This document shows, piece by piece, positions 61,479 to 64,000 of a stretch of 64,000 bases of DNA. Source of the DNA: Chloroflexota bacterium (GTDB lineage Bacteria > Chloroflexota > Anaerolineae > UBA4142); assembly GCA_016208315.1 (NCBI GenBank), contig JACQYF010000018.1, positions 1-64,000 on the forward strand, given 5' to 3'. Position numbers and translations under genes: made by a program. The notes below the pieces were generated by a model. It searched no databases, was not told where the DNA came from, and was given only the letters and a program-made list of their open reading frames with translations. The stretch's first letter is position 1; every line of letters begins with the position of its first letter.

Positions 61479-62581
61479 CAACCTTCATCCTTCAACTTGA
61501 TTCTCACCCGCGCCCGCGCGCCTTCATTCCAACTATCCAATTCGATCAAGCGAAACGGTTCGACCGGCGCATTCGGACTGGCGACGTCATTCCCATTCCA
61601 GACGAAGAACCCGGCTTGATCGAGCGACGGATCGAGCACCAAAGCGATCTGCCAACGCTGTTTAAAGAAATTGCGATGAATGAACAAGTCCCAATCGGAG
61701 AGAAAAATCGTCCACCCGGGGTGAGTGTGATACCAACCCACAATCGTCTTGTCGGGATACTGGGCCTGGTGCGCTTGGTGAATCTTGAGCCACGTCTTTT
61801 GCGTAAAGGTGAGATGCCCGCGCGTTTCGTTCGCAAACTCGGCTTTCAAGGCGTGCGTGATGACGACGAAAAGTTGGCCGCTCGACTCTTGCCGCACGTC
61901 GCCGAGCAGGACGCCGCCCACTTCGCGCTGATCGTTTTCTCGGGCGTGCGCGGTGATGAGACGATTGACGCGTTGGTGCAAAAATATCGGGAAGGGTGCT
62001 CGCTCGGGCCGCCACTGCCACAGATTCGAATCGCTGGTCGGCAGATCGGCAATTGGGATTTCCAGTTCATCGCGCGGCGCCGCGATTCTGCGTGACGGTG
62101 GCGCTGCGAACAACTCGCTGGACGGAAAAACGAGGCGAGACTCGACGGCCGCGCTCTTGACGGTGGACGCCTGAGCGACGAGCGCGGCGCGAAAGGCCTT
62201 GCCAATGTTGAAGGTATCGCCAGGTTCGAGCGGGCGCAAGAGCCAGAGCGAGCCGCGCCGCCGTTTGCAGCGCGGGCACCGGCCCCGGGCATCCAAGCGC
62301 GCGATGCTCCCATGCCGCGGACACCAATACACATCGCCCGGTTTGAACTTGATCCATTCGAGATCGCGGCAGCGGCGGCGTTCTTGAACGTCCACGAGGA
62401 GATGGTCGCGTCCGCCCGCGTGGCGCACGGCGAGATGGTGCGGCGCGACGGTGGCATCGGAGAGGACGATCGCGTTATCGTCCGCGGAACCAATCTCGGT
62501 CGAATCGCCCACCAGCTCGTAGATTACGGGCGCGGCATCGGCGGAGCGAATCGGCGTGATCGCCAAAGCGCGATAGACCAT
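61478..62581 (-). CDS. FHA-zinc ribbon-JAMM fusion metalloprotease
   Basis: The 367-residue product has three parts: an FHA-like domain (~20-66; STEIGSADDNAIVLSDATVA, PHHLAVRH), a zinc ribbon (Cys87-x2-His90 and Cys102-x2-Cys105), a linker, and a C-terminal JAMM domain with Glu220 in REVGGVLLGD, His285/His287 in GWYHTHPGWT, Ser295 and Asp298 in IFLSDWDLF. All metal ligands are present. The FHA part could recruit it to phosphorylated targets or to the membrane FHA/vWA platform. ATG 62581 has AGGTGG five bases upstream; GTG 62590 is an alternative. It overlaps the shorter JAMM gene. Confidence 0.9.
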   Translation of the reverse strand: MVYRALAITPIRSADAAPVIYELVGDSTEIGSADDNAIVLSDATVAPHHLAVRHAGGRDHLLVDVQERRRCRDLEWIKFKPGDVYWCPRHGSIARLDARGRCPRCKRRRGSLWLLRPLEPGDTFNIGKAFRAALVAQASTVKSAAVESRLVFPSSELFAAPPSRRIAAPRDELEIPIADLPTSDSNLWQWRPERAPFPIFLHQRVNRLITAHARENDQREVGGVLLGDVRQESSGQLFVVITHALKAEFANETRGHLTFTQKTWLKIHQAHQAQYPDKTIVGWYHTHPGWTIFLSDWDLFIHRNFFKQRWQIALVLDPSLDQAGFFVWNGNDVASPNAPVEPFRLIELDSWNEGARARVRIKLKDEG

Positions 62582-62591
62582 AACGACCACC

Positions 62592-62635
62592 TATCCCCCA
62601 ACCCCTTCCCTGCGACGGAAGGGGTAGGGGTTAGG
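62592..62635. repeat. CCCCAACCCCTTCCC inverted repeat
   Basis: CCCCCAACCCCTTCC is mirrored by GGAAGGGGTAGGGG with a short loop between the Ubl and FHA-JAMM genes. It is a shorter form of the C-rich arrays at 31111 and 35240. Confidence 0.85.
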
Positions 62636-62643
62636 TCGGTTGA

Positions 62644-62910
62644 CTATCCCGCCGTCACATCCGCCGTCAGCATCAGGCGGTCGTTTTCCGGGACGCCCGC
62701 GGCTTGGAGCGTTTCGTCCTCACGAAGTTCGCGCCCCAGCCCTTTGCTGTCGACGCGGTAGCTCATCGGGCGACCGTCGGGACCGGTCGTGGGTAGTTGC
62801 AGCGACGAAGTCAGTTCGGGCAGTAGCTCGCGCACCGGCACATCGTTCGGCACTTCGGCCGTGCGAGAGCCGCCGGCGGGCAATACCACGGTAACAGGAA
62901 CATCAGCCAT
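62644..62910 (-). CDS. Free ubiquitin-like protein ending in Gly
   Basis: The 88-residue product has a beta-grasp layout of the YukD/EsaB-like type: VTVVLPAGGSRTAEVPNDVP, VRELLPELTSSLQLP, MSYRVDSKGLG, and DRLMLTADVTAG at the C-terminus. It ends exactly in Gly, so a terminal glycine would be available for activation without processing. It is 69/88 identical by eye to residues 1-88 of the E2 fusion protein encoded just upstream, which points to a tandem duplication. GGAGG lies six bases before the ATG. It follows the E2 gene by 43 bases. Confidence 0.88.
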   Translation of the reverse strand: MADVPVTVVLPAGGSRTAEVPNDVPVRELLPELTSSLQLPTTGPDGRPMSYRVDSKGLGRELREDETLQAAGVPENDRLMLTADVTAG

Positions 62911-62931
62911 GATACACCTCCATTTGGCTTT

Positions 62932-62956
62932 GTAGGGGCGGGGTCACCCCGCCCTA
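62932..62956. repeat. GGGCGGGG-palindrome, copy 2 (GTAGGGGCG...CGCCCTAC)
   Basis: The same palindrome as copy 1, flanked by GTAGG/CCTAC extensions, lies between the Ubl and E2 genes, with its last bases at the E2 stop codon. Confidence 0.9.
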
Positions 62957-63835
62957 CGATTTGATTTTGATCCTCGGACGTTTTGCTGCAGCAGTTTTCG
63001 TACGGGCGGGGTGACCCCGCCCCAGTTTCACGCGTTCGGGACGCAAGAGTTCGCGCGCGTCCACGGGAAAAGTGCCCGGATGAGACATGCGATAATTGCG
63101 GCTCCATTTCGCGGCATCGGCATCCCACGGGAACGGCGGCTTGGTCGGATCGTCGTGATAGTTCTTGTACTGCGCCATCTCGCCGAGCATGATCACCAGC
63201 CGGTCGAGCGAGCGCGCCGCCGTCCACCACGCGGCGTCAATGCACACGCTGCCGTTCGCGCGCTTGATGTTCGGATGCCAGATCGGCGTGAGCCATTTCA
63301 AGCCGGGCCAGCGATGCGGGTACTCGTTGTGCAAATAGATCGCCACCTGATGCCGGTCGCCGAACTGCGGCCGGCCGAAGAGATCAACGCCCGTGATGCT
63401 CTTGACTTTGAAGGTGACGATGTATTTCTCCGGCGGAAAGCCCGGCTTCGGGTCAACCACTTCAAAGTCAATCAGATCGCTCTGCGCCTTGAGTTGCAAC
63501 AGTTTTTCGTAATCGGCTTTGAGCCGGCGAAAGCGCGGCGTTTCGTTGACCAGCGAGCGCTTGGGCGCGGCGCCCGCGGTGACGTCCGCAGTGATCATCA
63601 GGCGATCGTTTTGCGGCACCTTGGCGCCAGCCAACGTTTCGCCCTCACGCAATTCGCGGCCCAGCGCCTTGCTGTCAATCCGATAACCCACCGGGCGGCC
63701 ATCCGGACCGGTGGTCGGCAATTCGAGCACAGAAACCAATTCAGGCAAGAGTTCGCGAACGGGTACATCGTCGGGAACCTCGGCGGTGCGTGCGCCCCCC
63801 GCCGGTAAAACGAGGGTGACGGTGAGATCAGGCAT
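62954..63835 (-). CDS. Ubiquitin-like domain fused to an E2 ubiquitin-conjugating-type domain
   Basis: The 293-residue product has an N-terminal Ubl (residues 1-88, ending ADVTAG) and then an E2/UBC fold (~100-245). The core reads NEYPHRWPGLKWLTPIWHPN followed by Cys198 in NGSVCIDAAWW, which parallels the HPNI...C of eukaryotic E2s, so Cys198 is the expected thioester cysteine. A basic tail (AAAKRPRIKIKS) follows; part of the late sequence (GRGHPART) is encoded by the GGGCGGGG palindrome. GGGAGG lies four bases before ATG 63835. The Ubl is directly fused to the E2, and the RING-like gene lies upstream, so E3, E2 and Ubl are in one unit. Confidence 0.9.
   Translation of the reverse strand: MPDLTVTLVLPAGGARTAEVPDDVPVRELLPELVSVLELPTTGPDGRPVGYRIDSKALGRELREGETLAGAKVPQNDRLMITADVTAGAAPKRSLVNETPRFRRLKADYEKLLQLKAQSDLIDFEVVDPKPGFPPEKYIVTFKVKSITGVDLFGRPQFGDRHQVAIYLHNEYPHRWPGLKWLTPIWHPNIKRANGSVCIDAAWWTAARSLDRLVIMLGEMAQYKNYHDDPTKPPFPWDADAAKWSRNYRMSHPGTFPVDARELLRPERVKLGRGHPARTKTAAAKRPRIKIKS
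63004..63023. repeat. GGGCGGGG-palindrome, copy 3, inside the E2 gene
   Basis: The third copy of the palindrome lies in the coding sequence for the basic tail of the E2 protein and keeps the frame. Confidence 0.9.
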
Positions 63836-63845
63836 GGAACCTCCC

Positions 63846-63920
63846 GGAAAGTGCAAAGTGGCAAGTGCCTAAAGTGTCTAAAGTTAACTTCGCACTTTAG
63901 GCACTTCCAACTTCCCACTT
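63846..63920. repeat. Inverted array of AAAGTGCC words
   Basis: AAAGTGCAAAGTGGCAAGTG and CTAAAGTGTCTAAAG words are mirrored by CACTTTAGGCACTTCC words, in the gap between the RING-like and E2 genes. Confidence 0.85.
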
Positions 63921-64000
63921 CACGTGTTCAGATGTGGTACCTGGCATTTGCCGGTGATCGCCCAGCAGTCGGCGTGATGCGGCGTGTGGCAAACCTCGCA
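63920..64000 (-). CDS. C-terminus of a RING-like zinc-finger protein (cut by the window end)
   Basis: The last 26 codons of a minus-strand gene read CEVCHTPHHADCWAITGKC and then QVPHLNT before the stop at 63920. The pattern C-x2-C-x3-HH-x2-CW-x6-C is that of the prokaryotic RING finger families (Prok-RING type), which are found in operons with bacterial E2, Ubl and JAMM genes. It is therefore a plausible E3-like or scaffold component. Only this end is visible, the frame is assumed from the motif and the in-frame stop, and the rest lies beyond the window. It is separated from E2 by about 85 bases with a repeat hairpin. Confidence 0.7.
   Translation of the reverse strand, partial: CEVCHTPHHADCWAITGKCQVPHLNT

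Overview
The window is GC-rich bacterial chromosome, densely packed with short gaps and a mix of core and accessory genes. The gene set (TldD/PmbA pair, short MshC-like cysteinyl-tRNA synthetase, DUF951 protein, orphan Roadblock protein, proline/threonine-rich surface linkers, many metallo-beta-lactamase and PIG-L hydrolases) suggests an uncultured member of the Chloroflexota, perhaps Anaerolineae. This is inferred from gene content only, since there is no rRNA in the window. No tRNA, rRNA, CRISPR array, transposase or phage gene was found.

Layout. 0-5.6 kb: a DNase I-fold hydrolase, a secreted propeller-lipase fusion, a membrane-fusion protein and a small anchored protein. 5.8-7.9 kb: trmD, rplS and rnhB. 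8-14.7 kb: an exopolysaccharide pair (GT2 and polyprenyl-phosphate sugar transferase), a secreted protein, the pmbA/tldD protease pair and an FlK-like thioesterase. 15-17.5 kb: a PIN-domain two-gene unit and ftsH. 17.7-28.5 kb: a P-loop kinase, hydrolases, two metallo-beta-lactamase proteins, a PIG-L deacetylase, an MFS exporter, a MacB-type permease with its adaptor, rsfS and ndk. 28.6-40.6 kb: a TPR scaffold, a URO-D/IMPase pair, HIT and histidine-phosphatase genes, an orphan solute-binding lipoprotein, an MFS/glycosyltransferase pair, DUF951 and a frameshifted lytic transglycosylase. 40.6-48.6 kb: rmlC, a TIGR00300-type enzyme, tilS, alr, a HicB-like protein, a HEAT-repeat protein, pyrG and a Roadblock protein. 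48.8-57.6 kb: aldo/keto reductase, MoxR ATPase, gamma-glutamyltransferase, a second PIG-L deacetylase, an HtrA-type protease, cysS/mshC-like and a GT-C glycosyltransferase.

The outstanding region is 57.6-64.0 kb, all on the minus strand. Read in transcription order it encodes: the C-terminus of a RING-like zinc protein cut by the window edge; an E2 ubiquitin-conjugating-type protein with an N-terminal ubiquitin-like domain; a free ubiquitin-like protein about 78% identical to that domain and ending in Gly; two JAMM deubiquitinase-type proteins, one with added FHA and zinc-ribbon modules; a multi-pass membrane FHA protein; a secreted and anchored von Willebrand A protein; and a membrane-anchored beta-propeller. 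This looks like a bacterial ubiquitin-like conjugation and deconjugation pathway tied to a membrane platform. The E1, if present, would lie beyond 64,000.

A second theme runs through the whole window. Most intergenic gaps, and several coding regions, contain AT-richer arrays of 7-9-base words followed by the same word inverted, giving imperfect hairpins. The word differs from locus to locus. They form the C-termini of many genes, insert in frame into trmD, tilS and a URO-D-like gene, and one pair shows compensatory arm changes. I know of no named element family that fits. Promoters with 17-base spacing, several apparently leaderless, and a few clear hairpin terminators are also annotated. No stretch over 300 bases lacks a gene.
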